Part shown: positions 27,695-38,519 of the stretch, in pieces
Layout: each line of letters begins with the position of its first letter
Numbering within the stretch: the first letter of the stretch is position 1
From: Tritrichomonas musculus
Taxonomy: Eukaryota; Parabasalia; Tritrichomonadida; Tritrichomonadidae
DNA length: 64,000 bases
Assembly: GCA_039105265.1 (NCBI GenBank)
Contig: JAPFFF010000001.1
Coordinates: 10,230,001-10,294,000, forward strand
Direction of reading: 5' to 3'
Position numbers and translations under genes: made by a program
Notes under the pieces: model-generated
What the model was told of the DNA's origin: nothing
Databases searched by the model: none
What the model saw: the letters and a program-made list of their open reading frames with translations, nothing else

Positions 27695-28833
27695 TCTATG
27701 AATTTCATATTGTTAATATCTTTTCCTACATTTATTTTATCATTAATATTCACGTTTTTGTTTTGTATTAGAAATTCAACAATTTTGTAATAGTCATATT
27801 GGCAAGCATAATAGAAAGCAAATTTTTGATCCAAGATAAACGTGTAATTATGGAAATGATATCCATATGAATTAATATTATTATCGAATGAATGTTCTTG
27901 TTGTTCTTCATCACAGAAATTTTTTTGTATATAATTTGCAACATCATTGTGATGGCATTTTATTGATTCTTTTAGACATTCGTTATATGTCTCATCTTCA
28001 GGTTCAATATCATGATCTTTTAATATTTGAAATATTTCTGCATTTCTTCCATGAATTGAATATAGCCACAACGACCGTTTCAGTTCAACCTGGTTTTTAT
28101 ATAAATAATTGAAAATTTGAATTGAACCAAAAAAAGCTGCATATTCAATTAATGTTGTTTGTCTTTTGAGTAAAAATGAATTTGTTTCATAAATAGATGG
28201 TTCAATTGTTGATTGAATTGGAAAATGGTTTCTTTTTACATATGAAATGAATTCTTCAATCAAATCATCTCGAATTAGTTGGCAAATGTAACCGTCATTT
28301 TCACCTTCATTTCTTTTTATTTCAAAATCTTCTGGAAGAGTTTCATTAAATTTGAATGACATTAGCTTTTTTTGTGCTTTTATACTTGTCATTTCTTTCT
28401 GCTTTTCATCAACAAAAAGTTTCATTTCTGGGGTGAAAAAATTGTTATAATTCATTGAATTCATTTTAAGAAAAATTCGAGTCCCAATTTTTATTATTTT
28501 CTCCTTGAAAAGGAAAAGAAGAACTTTTTTGCTCTTTTTAAAAACAAGAAAAATATTCAAATGTGAAAATTGTTTTTCTAAAGAAAGTTTCAGATATAAT
28601 ATTATTTTTTTAATTTTCGCGAAAAAATTTTGTTCTCTGTTATGGTTTTTTGATATTTTGGAGAGAAATCTAAGAAATAACAGAAATTCTTGCCTGTCTT
28701 CGTGAAAATTTTGATTATCAATCAATTTAATAAGATTATGATAATTCTCTTCCTCACCTTGATTATTATCTAGGAATTGCAAAACACAATCTTGTATTTC
28801 TTTTTTTGTTGAAAAGTATTCATTCAAATTCAT
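27673..28833 (-). CDS. DUF3447/ankyrin N-terminal part of BspA gene
   Basis: 386 residues from the ATG at 28833. The N-terminal helical region is followed by the trichomonad DUF3447 signature: NEGENDGYICQLIRDDLIEEFISYVKRN.., SIYETNSFLL.., TLIEYAAFFGSIQIFNYL.., SLWLYSIHGRNAEIFQIL. It then runs into ankyrin-like AFYYACQYDYYKIVEFLIQNKNVNIND. The family pairs this region with ankyrin repeats and sometimes BspA repeats, so this ORF and the next one leftward are best read as one gene. As it stands the frame stops in AT-rich sequence at 27673. Confidence 0.7.
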   Translation of the reverse strand: MNLNEYFSTKKEIQDCVLQFLDNNQGEEENYHNLIKLIDNQNFHEDRQEFLLFLRFLSKISKNHNREQNFFAKIKKIILYLKLSLEKQFSHLNIFLVFKKSKKVLLFLFKEKIIKIGTRIFLKMNSMNYNNFFTPEMKLFVDEKQKEMTSIKAQKKLMSFKFNETLPEDFEIKRNEGENDGYICQLIRDDLIEEFISYVKRNHFPIQSTIEPSIYETNSFLLKRQTTLIEYAAFFGSIQIFNYLYKNQVELKRSLWLYSIHGRNAEIFQILKDHDIEPEDETYNECLKESIKCHHNDVANYIQKNFCDEEQQEHSFDNNINSYGYHFHNYTFILDQKFAFYYACQYDYYKIVEFLIQNKNVNINDKINVGKDINNMKFIEFFFYSF

Positions 28834-28856
28834 TTTTTTATTTAGTGGAAAATTTA

Positions 28857-28889
<33 letters not shown>

Positions 28890-29832
28890 AAATAGATTAC
28901 AGTATTCAATTTTTGAGTGAAAAAAAAATTGTTGGGATCAATGCAAATAAATTTTTCATTTATTAAAGCCCAAATATAATATCTTCTGTATTTTCATTTT
29001 CAGAGTGCATTTTTTCTTTCTTTTTTCTTGAGTGTAAAACAGTTTCCATTTTTTTTATTATCTTCTTTTGTACAAGAAGTCTGCTCATTTATATTAATCA
29101 TATCTGGATTATTTGAATTTTCATTGCATAAAACTAAACGATATCTCTTTAGTTTTTCTAGAATTTCATACTTCAACAGGTTTCATTTAAACATCAACAG
29201 ATTCTATATATATTATAAAACATGTTTCTGTTAGTTCTAAATTTAGTTGTTGAAAAAAAAAGAATTAAAAAATCATAAAACTTTTGTTAATGAATGATGA
29301 TTTACATATTGATGTATGTTGGAGAATCATATAACAATAATATACATAATAATGGTAGGTGATATGCTTCAAACAGGCATCAAAACTGTTTTTATATTTG
29401 GTTGTTGAAATTTTTATTCTTTTATTGATGATATTGATGATTAATTTTCAAAAATAGAATGTGAAATAATATTTCTTTATTTGACTGTTGTTTAAAAAAA
29501 AAATTATGATCTAGTCAAGCATTTATTAAATTATTATAAAAATGATGTTAACTTGCTCAAAATCTTGTTTCTCAAAGACGAAATTGATGTTAACATTAAA
29601 GAATGAATAAGAAAAATGTCAATTGATTATGAAAAAAAATAAGATATTTTTTTCGTGTAAAAGATCACTTTTCTTGATAAATTTTTCTATTCTTTAAATG
29701 AGTAATATTTGGTTAACTTACACTGATTCCTTTCCAAAACTTAAGCTAAGGAAATTTTAAAGAGATTTGAATAAAATTTTTATTATTGTAACATTCAATT
29801 AGATGATCTTGGAAGTCTACAAAATGAGACAT
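28834..29832. other. AT-rich intergenic DNA
   Basis: About 1 kb between two leftward genes. It starts with a run of about 28 A at 28859-28887 upstream of the DUF3447 gene. I see no coding or RNA gene. Confidence 0.6.
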
Positions 29833-32172
29833 TTATTCAGGTGTAATTTTTGCGTATCCGTTTCCTTGATGGCCAATTTCCTTTTCTGTTCCATTTATTG
29901 CATCAAATTCTTCGTTCCCTGCAAAGGTATGACTGTTTGTCAAGTAGTATGAGTTATTGAGTTTGAATTGGCTTGAATTTGTAGGATCTCCTGACTTCCA
30001 TGCATTGTGTGTCGATTCAGTAAAAATCCAGCCTGAACCTCCGCCACCTCCTGAGCAATAGGTTGAGCCATATCCCCCACTACCGCCGCCATACCAGCCT
30101 CCACCCCCAGCTCCTCCCGAAGCAAATTTTGAATGATAATTTCCATCTGCGCCTTGTCCAAATCTGCCTGCATCTCCAGTTGATCCTGTTCCTCGGCCAT
30201 ATCCGCTTCCTATTTGTGTTCCTCCTCCTTGGCTCTGTATTTTTCCTTCGTAATAGCCATTGCCTCCATTCAAGCCTCCGCCAAATCCTCCATGATTAAT
30301 ATAGCTGTGGCAGGCACTTCCACCTCCGCCACCACCAGCTACGATTACTCTTGAATAAACAGAATCCGTTGAAATTCTGATTGAAGTGGATCCCCCTCCT
30401 GTTCCTGGAACTTCACTCATATTTTCATATAGGCAGGTTTTTGTCTTTCCACCATCAGGAAATCCTCCATTTGTGATGGCCCCTTCTGAAGAGTTTGCGA
30501 TCTGTCCTTGCCCGCCAACAACAATGAAGAGCTTCTCTTGTTCTGGCAAAGAAAGAAATCCTGATGAATAACCGCCTAAACCTCCATTTGCGTTTGTTGA
30601 TTTTCCGCCTTGGGCACCCCAAACTTCAAGTTTGTACTTCCCTTTTGGCAGGCAAATTGCAGATGATTTCCCTTCATAGCAAAACAAAATGCTTCTTCCA
30701 TTCGTGGTCACAGCATTGCTGACAATCTCAGTCCATTTGCCGTCATTGTCAAACACGAGAGCTCTAACGTAGTAGGTGCCTGGCTTGCATCCAAAATCAA
30801 CAGTCGTCTGGTTAATCCTTGTAATAGGTTCCCCCTTAGCATAAGCACTCGGTCCAAGTATTTCTGTGTTACTTGTGCTGACTATGTACTTGCTTTTGCT
30901 TGTGTCCAATGTTCCTCCTTTTTCAATTAAATTGATGTCTGCATTTATTAGAAGGACATTTTTTACCTTTGCAGTAATTATTCCAAATATCGTACAACGA
31001 TTCTTCAATAATTCCTCTTTTTCTATTTCAAGTTCACGTTTCACTTTTTCACAGTCACTTAACTTTCCTTTGAACATTTCTTTTTCTTTTTGACAATCAT
31101 TTAACTTTCCTTTGAACATTTCTTTTTCTTTTTGACAATCATTTAACTTTCCTTTGAACATTTCTTTTTCTCGTTCACAATCATTTAACTTTCCTTTGAA
31201 CATTTCTTTTTCTTTTTCATTGTTTTTCAATTGACTTTGAAGCTGAGTTATTTGTGTTGTCAAACTCTCCAATTCATTTTTAAGTTGATTTCTTTCTTGT
31301 TCAGAATCAACCAAAAGTTTTTTAATTTCTTTCATTTCTGATTCAGTTTGTGCCTCAGACTTCTCTGATTTATCTAGCTTTTCTTCAAGTTCTGTTTGAT
31401 GCAACTTCAATTTCTTAATTAAGCTTAGCTGGCAATTCATGTGATTGAAGAGTTTCTTTACTTCTAGATCAGAATTTGAATAAGCATCAATCATTCTCTC
31501 AAGCTGGTTTTCTGAAAGTGTTTCTGTGTCAAGGAAAGGAAGCAAAACAAAGTACTTCGTGATTGACTTGTCGATGAAATTGAAGAGCAGATCACTGTTT
31601 ATTTTGGAACTTTTTTCAATGATACGATAGATAATTGAAATAGGCAACAAAGCGAACTTTTCATTTTGTATTGTATCCTCAATTCTGCTTGTCAAAAGTT
31701 CTTCCATTTGAGGATTGATTTGAAATTGCTGGCGGTTGTCATCATCAGTATTTAAGTTAGAATTTAATTCGTGAAGAATGATTTGGATGATAAAATCGAC
31801 ATCAATATTATGGTTTTTTAAATATTCATTGATTTTAACCGAGAGTTTTCTCACTTTCAAATATTCAGTGATTTTAAGAAGGTCAATGCATTGTTGAAAT
31901 GTCAAAACAAAATTTTCGTTCATGTTGAAATTTTGTTCAAGAAGCTGAAAAAAGAAAATAATGTTTTCTGTGCTAAGTTTATATTGTCTTTCAATTTTTT
32001 GAAGATCTTCTGTGAGTTGTTTGCTAATGTCGGAAAATGAATATTCATCACGGGCACGCTTTGAATATTTTATAAGCTGAGAAATATATAAATGAATGCT
32101 TTCCATTCCAATTTGTAATGTAATTAAATCATCATTATCATAATTGTCATCAGGTAAATTAGAATTTTCCAT
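29833..32172 (-). CDS. BTB-like/coiled-coil protein with C-terminal glycine-rich (ALK-type) domain
   Basis: 779 residues from the ATG at 32172. The longer frame upstream has only a TTG and would leave 10 bp to the divergent neighbour; a TCACTA initiator-like site lies about 15 nt before 32172. Residues 1-250 are helical, of trichomonad BTB/coiled-coil type. A coiled coil follows with four 14-residue repeats (EKEMFKGKLNDC). Residues about 485-779 hold GKYKLEVWGAQGG..GGYSSG, IVVGGQG, VIVAGGGGGGSACH and GGGGGSGWIFTES, the glycine-rich domain family of ALK/LTK receptors, expanded in Trichomonas. No signal peptide or membrane segment seen, so a cytosolic scaffold seems more likely than a surface protein. 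Confidence 0.7.
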   Translation of the reverse strand: MENSNLPDDNYDNDDLITLQIGMESIHLYISQLIKYSKRARDEYSFSDISKQLTEDLQKIERQYKLSTENIIFFFQLLEQNFNMNENFVLTFQQCIDLLKITEYLKVRKLSVKINEYLKNHNIDVDFIIQIILHELNSNLNTDDDNRQQFQINPQMEELLTSRIEDTIQNEKFALLPISIIYRIIEKSSKINSDLLFNFIDKSITKYFVLLPFLDTETLSENQLERMIDAYSNSDLEVKKLFNHMNCQLSLIKKLKLHQTELEEKLDKSEKSEAQTESEMKEIKKLLVDSEQERNQLKNELESLTTQITQLQSQLKNNEKEKEMFKGKLNDCEREKEMFKGKLNDCQKEKEMFKGKLNDCQKEKEMFKGKLSDCEKVKRELEIEKEELLKNRCTIFGIITAKVKNVLLINADINLIEKGGTLDTSKSKYIVSTSNTEILGPSAYAKGEPITRINQTTVDFGCKPGTYYVRALVFDNDGKWTEIVSNAVTTNGRSILFCYEGKSSAICLPKGKYKLEVWGAQGGKSTNANGGLGGYSSGFLSLPEQEKLFIVVGGQGQIANSSEGAITNGGFPDGGKTKTCLYENMSEVPGTGGGSTSIRISTDSVYSRVIVAGGGGGGSACHSYINHGGFGGGLNGGNGYYEGKIQSQGGGTQIGSGYGRGTGSTGDAGRFGQGADGNYHSKFASGGAGGGGWYGGGSGGYGSTYCSGGGGGSGWIFTESTHNAWKSGDPTNSSQFKLNNSYYLTNSHTFAGNEEFDAINGTEKEIGHQGNGYAKITPE
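31049..31220 (-). repeat. Four 42-bp coding repeats
   Basis: Four tandem near-identical 42-bp units containing CTTTGAACATTTCTTTTTCT encode the 14-residue EKEMFKGKLNDC(Q/E)K coiled-coil repeat. High likeness indicates recent expansion. Confidence 0.8.
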
Positions 32173-32224
32173 AATATTTTTTAGTGAGTTTTTGCCATAT
32201 ATTTTTTCTTTCAAATATTAAAAA

Positions 32225-33079
32225 ATGGTTATCAAAAAGTCAACTTTTGAGATTAATTTCAAATCACATTTCATGGATTCTGTCCCAAATCTTTCTTTTG
32301 GGGAGCATTGGGAAGAGGGATTTGAAGTCGAACATCGTGTTAATACTTATGTTTATTGGCATAAAAAGATTAAAAGAGAAATATCACGCGCTATAACACT
32401 TCGAGATAGGAAATCTTTATCTGAACTTGTGAAATATAGTGTTTTACTTCGAGATATTCATAGAGAAACATTTTTTTCGTCTCGTTCAGTTACATTTTTA
32501 TTTTCTGGGGTTGCTTCTTTAGCCCCACATGAAAATCCTTTCATTGAACTTTTTAACGAGTATTTATCAAAGCTTCCAAATATTCCAAAAACGCAGTCTT
32601 GTAAAATGATACTTAAGAGTGTATGTAAAAAATTTAATTATCAAAAAATGGTTCAGGATCTTTTATTTGATATAACAAATCGCCCAGCTGAAAACTTTGT
32701 GATTCAAAATACATCAGAACTCCGAATTGCTGTTTCTCTTCTTAACGATGTAGATGAGCATATTCCGCAAAAAATAAAATTGTTTAGAGTAGATCCAACA
32801 ATTGATTTTCCAATCCGAACTTTAATACCGTATCTTGAAGAAAGTGACTGGGTTCACTTTATTAATCGTGTTGATAAGTTTCCACTTGATCTTGCTTCAT
32901 GGGAATGCCTGAACGATTTTATTCGTACAGATTTAATTAGCGATGTGACTCTTGATAATATACGAAACTATGTTAACGGATATTGGGAAAAATATCATAA
33001 ATCTATCAAAGGTTCACCCGAGGTTGAAGCTTTAAAAGATAATATTTTTCAATATTTATTTGTTGATACTGTTCATTGA
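32225..33079 (+). CDS. Unrecognised 284-residue protein
   Basis: A genuine ATG opens the frame 52 bp from the divergent glycine-rich-protein gene, so the two probably share a promoter. The product is mixed alpha/beta with no signal peptide, membrane segment or familiar motif. Recurring helices (FIELFNEYLSKLP, WHKKIKREISRAITLRDRKSLSELV) suggest an all-helical fold. Probably lineage-specific. Confidence 0.65.
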   Translation: MVIKKSTFEINFKSHFMDSVPNLSFGEHWEEGFEVEHRVNTYVYWHKKIKREISRAITLRDRKSLSELVKYSVLLRDIHRETFFSSRSVTFLFSGVASLAPHENPFIELFNEYLSKLPNIPKTQSCKMILKSVCKKFNYQKMVQDLLFDITNRPAENFVIQNTSELRIAVSLLNDVDEHIPQKIKLFRVDPTIDFPIRTLIPYLEESDWVHFINRVDKFPLDLASWECLNDFIRTDLISDVTLDNIRNYVNGYWEKYHKSIKGSPEVEALKDNIFQYLFVDTVH

Positions 33080-33314
33080 AAATATTATTCCTGCTTTGTT
33101 TTTATTACTAGATAAGAATATACCATGAATAAAATATTATTTGTTACATGATTTTATAATATAAATAATGAAATAAAAAGATAATAAAGTTTTAGTAAAA
33201 GACTGAGTTAACCAAAGATCAGTCTCTGGCTACTCAAAAATTACGAAACAAACATTAAATTTCTAATTAAAACAAAATATAATAAAAAAAAACGCAAATG
33301 CATTAAAAAAATAA

Positions 33315-34793
33315 TTAACCCTCTTCTTCTTCATTAGGTTCAGGCATTCTTGATTCTGTATTTGCAATGTATGGGAGATGAAGAGCTTGATCAACAGTCA
33401 AACGATCATCTGGGTCCCATGTAAATATCTTCAACAAAAAGTCTACAAATTCTTGGTCATTGGTTCCAAGAACCATTTTTAAGTTCATTGTTGCTTCTTT
33501 TCTGACTGGAGCAGAAGGATCGAGCAAATTTTTCTTAATTCCTCCAGAATTTTTATCAAAGAATTCTTGACGTTTTGCAGCTGGAATCTTCTTTTTTATA
33601 CGATCATTTGGAAGACCAAGTAAATCAATGATTTCATTCAGAAGGTTTGCATCATCTGATGCCTCAAAAAGCGGTTTTCCTGTTGTAAGAAAAACAAGAA
33701 GGCAGCCAAGGCACCACATGTCGAATCCTTCACCAACTTCAAGGCCAAGGATGGTTTCTGGAGCCATATATCCCTTTGGTACTTCGTATTCGTAATCTTT
33801 GGGGAAATTTCTCTCTAAAATTGCGTTTGAAAAATCAATTAATTTAAATTCTGCATTTGTATCTGGAACTAGTAGAATATTTTCGGGAAGTATTTGACCA
33901 TGTATTGTTACGCCGACTGATTGGTAATCTTTCATTTGATCTAAAACATCCATTGCAATGCATTTAACAAGTCTTGGGGATAAAGTCGAAATATCATTTA
34001 ACTTCATTAGTTGGGTAACATCTTTTGATAAGATATTGAATGTGACAAACATATGTTGTCTAAACAAAAAATATATTTGAGCTGTTTCAATTCCCTCTGG
34101 GTGAAGCTTTTTCAAACGTGAAAGAATTGTCATTTCAACTTTCGATTGTGTTGAAGAGCGTCTAGTATTTGCAATCATTTTTACGGCGCGTTGTAAATGT
34201 AATTTATGATCGTAACATTTATAAACTTGACCATGTTTACCTTGGCCGATTAAACCTTGAACTTCAAAACGATATATAATATGATCTCCTGGTTGAACTT
34301 TATAATATCCATTTTGAAAGTCATCGAATCCAAAACTTTTTAAATCGGATATATTAATATCATTTTTCTTATTCTTAAATCCTACAAAGTAAATTTCAGG
34401 GAAGTCCAATATCTCTGTAACTTCATAAGGAGTAAGTAAAGTCGAATATTTCTCGATAGCTTCATTTGGATCGATTGGTGCATTGGAAACTACTGGTGAA
34501 ATTCGAGGAGGAAGATTTTTTTGTTGATATGTTGGTGGTATAAAAAAACGAAATCTTGGATTAGTTTCTTCTTCAGGCTCAATAAGAGAATCAGGTGGTC
34601 GGGGACGTGCTGTCATAGGTTCAAGTTGCTGTGGTTGTTTCCTACCTGTGGTATGACTTTTACGAGGAGCTATACGAGCTGTTTGAGGAAATCGATCTGG
34701 AGATGCTGGACTAATGATTTCTTTACGGTTTGTACGGAAGCTAAGCCCTAAAATTGGAGGTGGGCATGGAAGTTTCACGTCTGTTTTGTTCAT
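33315..34793 (-). CDS. DYRK-like protein kinase, predicted pseudokinase
   Basis: 492 residues. The N-terminal 100 are Pro/Arg-rich and disordered. LTPYEVTEILDFPEIYFVGFKNKK (120-143) and GYYKVQPGDHIIYRFEV (162-178) are the DYRK N-terminal and DH-box region. Kinase features: glycine loop GQGKHG (183-188), Lys205 in RAVKM, helix-C Glu220, IHGQILPENILL (297-308), LIDFSNA (318-324), GYMAPE (341-346). The catalytic loop has H-G-Q where active kinases have H-R/C-D, so the proton-accepting Asp is absent, and DFG reads DFS. It may bind ATP and act as a scaffold. Host gene. Confidence 0.8.
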   Translation of the reverse strand: MNKTDVKLPCPPPILGLSFRTNRKEIISPASPDRFPQTARIAPRKSHTTGRKQPQQLEPMTARPRPPDSLIEPEEETNPRFRFFIPPTYQQKNLPPRISPVVSNAPIDPNEAIEKYSTLLTPYEVTEILDFPEIYFVGFKNKKNDINISDLKSFGFDDFQNGYYKVQPGDHIIYRFEVQGLIGQGKHGQVYKCYDHKLHLQRAVKMIANTRRSSTQSKVEMTILSRLKKLHPEGIETAQIYFLFRQHMFVTFNILSKDVTQLMKLNDISTLSPRLVKCIAMDVLDQMKDYQSVGVTIHGQILPENILLVPDTNAEFKLIDFSNAILERNFPKDYEYEVPKGYMAPETILGLEVGEGFDMWCLGCLLVFLTTGKPLFEASDDANLLNEIIDLLGLPNDRIKKKIPAAKRQEFFDKNSGGIKKNLLDPSAPVRKEATMNLKMVLGTNDQEFVDFLLKIFTWDPDDRLTVDQALHLPYIANTESRMPEPNEEEEG

Positions 34794-35216
34794 TTGACCA
34801 ATAGTTTATAAAAAGTAGAAAATATGATGTTTGAATGATTTTAACGGATATCTGAATTTCTCCAAAATTTTCTTAAAACAACGAATTTCTTGTATCATTT
34901 TTAAAATATTTTATTATGTGTAAAGAGTGATATTTATAATATATGAATTGAGTGTATAGTTTTAGCATTTTCATCAGTATTTAACATTTATCATTATAAC
35001 GTCATCTCTTAAAATTTTCAAAATCAATTCAAATTTTGAATAAATATAATCAATTTGTAAAATTCTTGGAAAACATATATATATTGGATTAGCTCAAATT
35101 CTTTTGCCTGGCTTTTATTTTAATCGTTTTCACCACAAGTTTTTTATTTAGTAGTCATCACATAAATTTTTATAAAAAAAAATATTAAAATTTAAAAATT
35201 TCACGATATTGTTTAA
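34794..35216. other. AT-rich intergenic DNA
   Basis: About 420 bp between two leftward genes. Nothing recognised. Confidence 0.6.
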
Positions 35217-36215
35217 TTATTGAAGAGCTTCTCTGACCCATTTTAAGTGATCAATGCTAATATCATATGGTAATGAACAATCAGCACCAATGATTACACC
35301 AACCTTTCCTGCCTCCTCAACTAACCTTTTGGTTTCTGCTGTAATTTCTTCTTTTGTCCCCTTGAATAAGATTGATTCTTTTGTGTTAGGAAATCCTCCA
35401 ATAACACACCTTCCTCCAAACAATTTCTTTCCTTCTTTTAGAGAAACATGCTCAACTGTTGAAGCCCAGCTGATGCAGCTTGCTGGATAAGAAAGATACC
35501 AATCAAGATGATTAAGGAATCCATCATAACCGCAGATGTGAAGCATGTTGTAATTGCTAACACTTTTTGCAGCCTCAATGATTGTCATTTCGGATGGTAA
35601 AAGAACTTCATCATAAACTTCTTTGGTAATACGAGGATCTTGAATATTTTGAACACTGAAATAAATTCCATCAGCACCACCTTCTGTGATAACTTTCTTA
35701 ACCATTGTTGCAATGTCAATTGCCATTGTATCAAGTGCATGCTTAACTGCTTTCTTATTTTCCATTATCCAATCAGCAAATTTTGCATTTGCACCTAAAG
35801 AATTTGTGTCAATCATAAATTTAATAATGTTTGATGGTGAAAAAACATTATAAAAAGTTGCAACATCATAAGTAAATGTAGCTTTTTGTTTTTTAACCAT
35901 ATCTACTTGTTTTGTAATCCATTCATTATTTTCGCCAAGAGGTTTCATTGATTCAAATTCTTGAAGAGATTTGTGATTCATAAGGACTGGGTTTGGATAA
36001 GGGAAAAATCCATCGCTCATTAATTTAACAAAATCTGGTTGAAAATCACTAAAGAACTTTTTATGTCCATCTATGTTTTGTTGGATGATGGATGGATTGT
36101 TACGATAATCTTGGTGCTCTGGATGTACAAAATGGAACCAAAATCCAACTGGAACACGGGAGGTAGGCTTATTGTCAAAAGTATCAAGAACAAGCTGTCG
36201 TTTATTCTCAGTCAT
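35217..36215 (-). CDS. Uroporphyrinogen-decarboxylase family enzyme
   Basis: 332 residues from the ATG at 36215; the longer frame starts at TTG, and TCACCTT lies just upstream as an initiator-like site. It matches the URO-D/MtaA/CmuA fold: SRVPVGFWFHF (substrate-arginine region), DFVKLMSDG, ADGIYFSVQN, MLHICGYDG, FGGRCVIGGFPNT and GVIIGADCSLPYDISIDHL. In haem-lacking anaerobes this family is more often corrinoid methyltransferase-like than a true decarboxylase; HICG and GADCSL could bind a metal as in MtaA. Trichomonads are not known for haem synthesis, so bacterial origin by transfer is likely. Exact substrate unknown. Confidence 0.75.
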   Translation of the reverse strand: MTENKRQLVLDTFDNKPTSRVPVGFWFHFVHPEHQDYRNNPSIIQQNIDGHKKFFSDFQPDFVKLMSDGFFPYPNPVLMNHKSLQEFESMKPLGENNEWITKQVDMVKKQKATFTYDVATFYNVFSPSNIIKFMIDTNSLGANAKFADWIMENKKAVKHALDTMAIDIATMVKKVITEGGADGIYFSVQNIQDPRITKEVYDEVLLPSEMTIIEAAKSVSNYNMLHICGYDGFLNHLDWYLSYPASCISWASTVEHVSLKEGKKLFGGRCVIGGFPNTKESILFKGTKEEITAETKRLVEEAGKVGVIIGADCSLPYDISIDHLKWVREALQ

Positions 36216-38519
36216 TTCAAAAGGTGAAGTCAAAACTTATCGTAAAAAATGGTAAAAAACTTTTTCAGACAAAAAAGAGGTATTCATGTGAAGTGAAAAC
36301 TCGTTATTTAATTTTTTTATTTTGGCTTTAATTGAATGAATATTTTATTTTATGAAAAAATATTAAGATTATTTACTTCTATATATTCAATACTGACATT
36401 TGCCATAATTGGTTTTAATGGATGTTGAGAATTTCAAAACCATTTAAAAAATAATGTTTCGTCTATATCTCGAGTCAAATAAAATATTTATGAATTACAA
36501 ATAAATATTAATATTTTGTATTTTAATTATTAAATATTTAATCGGTTGATTTTCCAATTTATTAACTATATATAGATTTAAATTCAAATTTACATAAAAA
36601 ATTTAAGAAAATGACTTATTTCTCAATTGATTTACGAAATAATTATACACTAATTGAACAATATAATATTAATATATATTTAAATATATTTTATTATGTT
36701 AATAAGTTACTTTGTACTCTCATTTTAAAGAAAAATGTAATTAATATTTTGCATTATTTTGAATTATTTTTCATCGTATTTTTGTACGTTATTATTTTTG
36801 GTGACGTGAGATGATTTTCGGTGAAGTGAAATTGATAGTGAAGTGATTCTTGAAAAATATAAATTTGCTCATCTTCATAATAATATTAATAAAAATATTT
36901 TTTATAAAGTAAAATTATTTATTACTATATATTAAAAATAACTATAATATTTAATATATTGAAAACCAAAAAGTAATCACAATACAAACCAATTTATTTT
37001 TTTAGAAATTCATTTGAAAATCATCGTTTAATTTAATTTTTTCATTTTTTTTTTTTTTTGTTTTTTGATATATTATGTAAAACTTAAATTTAGAATTTAT
37101 ATAGTATATAAATAATAATATATATTATATATATATATATATATAAAATGAAATAATGTTTTAATAAAAAAACTACTAGGATATAAAATGTTTATTATTT
37201 CAATATAAAAAATATAATAACTGAAAAAGTTAAAAATTTATTAAAAATAAAAAAAACATAAACAAGTGTATCTCTAGAAAATAAATGTTTTTAAACAAAT
37301 AAGTATTTATAAGTTATCAAAATATATATACTATAATAATAGATAAAACAAAATGTAATATATATTTATATTTCATCAATTTTTATATATAAAAATTATA
37401 TAGCCTCTCAATTATAAAATGATTTTTATTCAGAAAAATAAAAATAGAAATATCTCAAAAATATGAGTATAAAATTCTTATCCATTAAAGTACGATCTTA
37501 ATTTCAAAATTAAAATAAAGAAATTTTGATCAAAATTTCAATATTTCGTCAATTCCTCTACATTAATACCTCTGACAAAAAATATTTTTTTTTGTATTGC
37601 CGGAAATAGTATATAAGCACGATAGTTTTAAGTATTTTTGGATCTTTATCAGCATATAAGTTGTGATATTAGGAAATACTGTAATAAATTCATAATTATT
37701 ATAATTAATGAATTCCTATTATTTTATAAAATCGATGTTTTGCCTTTATTATAGGAAGGTGTAATGAAAATATATCAAATTTATGTAATATATCATTATA
37801 TAGAAAATAATAAATCATTATAATATTGAAAATAGGTTTAAACCTACCAAATTTTCGCTTTTATAAATATAGATTAGATGCATTTAAAAACAAAAATGTT
37901 ACCAATTCGTTGTTTTATACGTGAATTTTGAATATAATGACCAAAAAAACATTTCAAAGATTTTATAATGGCAAGAAATAGAAATATTCAAATATTTTGA
38001 AAAAAAAAATTGCCATAATCATGAATAATTTATGAAGGTTTTGAGTTTAATTTTAAAATTCATTTTTATTTAAGAGAAAAGTTGGTGAATATTCCTGTTA
38101 TGAATATTTGAATTATTTAAAATTATTATATGTAAATAATTTATTCTTAAAAGAATATTTTTAATGTTATTACTAAATAAAATATCAAGATATTTTTATG
38201 TATTTTTATTTAATTCAAAAAGTTGCATGTATTTATTTTTTACAAAAAGTGAAAATAATTTCATAATAATAAATATGTAATAAACTTTTTGAACTTTATT
38301 CAAAGAATATAAAGATTAATTACCAATGATGTGATTCAAATGAGAATTTCCCCTGAATCAAAATATTTTTAATGAATGACAAATCAAATAAATATGATGT
38401 AATTCAATACATACAGAAATTATTGAATTCTTCCATTTCAAATTTGTAAAGTCAACACAAATTGTTCTTAGCATAAATTGAAAAATTCTTAATTATTGAG
38501 TTGAAAGATCATTTTTTAA
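36216..38519. other. 2.3-kb very AT-rich intergenic DNA
   Basis: Only short AT-biased frames occur (for example 36611-36814), without gene-like composition. There is an (AT)n run near 37125-37145. No RNA gene or transposon end recognised. It separates divergent neighbours. Confidence 0.6.

Noticed and set aside
28859-28887. A-run considered as the tail of a retroposed SINE or LINE
   Set aside because: No target duplication or body sequence is attached; homopolymer runs are common in this DNA.
36611-36814. 67-codon frame in AT-rich intergenic DNA
   Set aside because: Composition is that of the surrounding AT-rich DNA, with no initiator-like site or recognisable protein.
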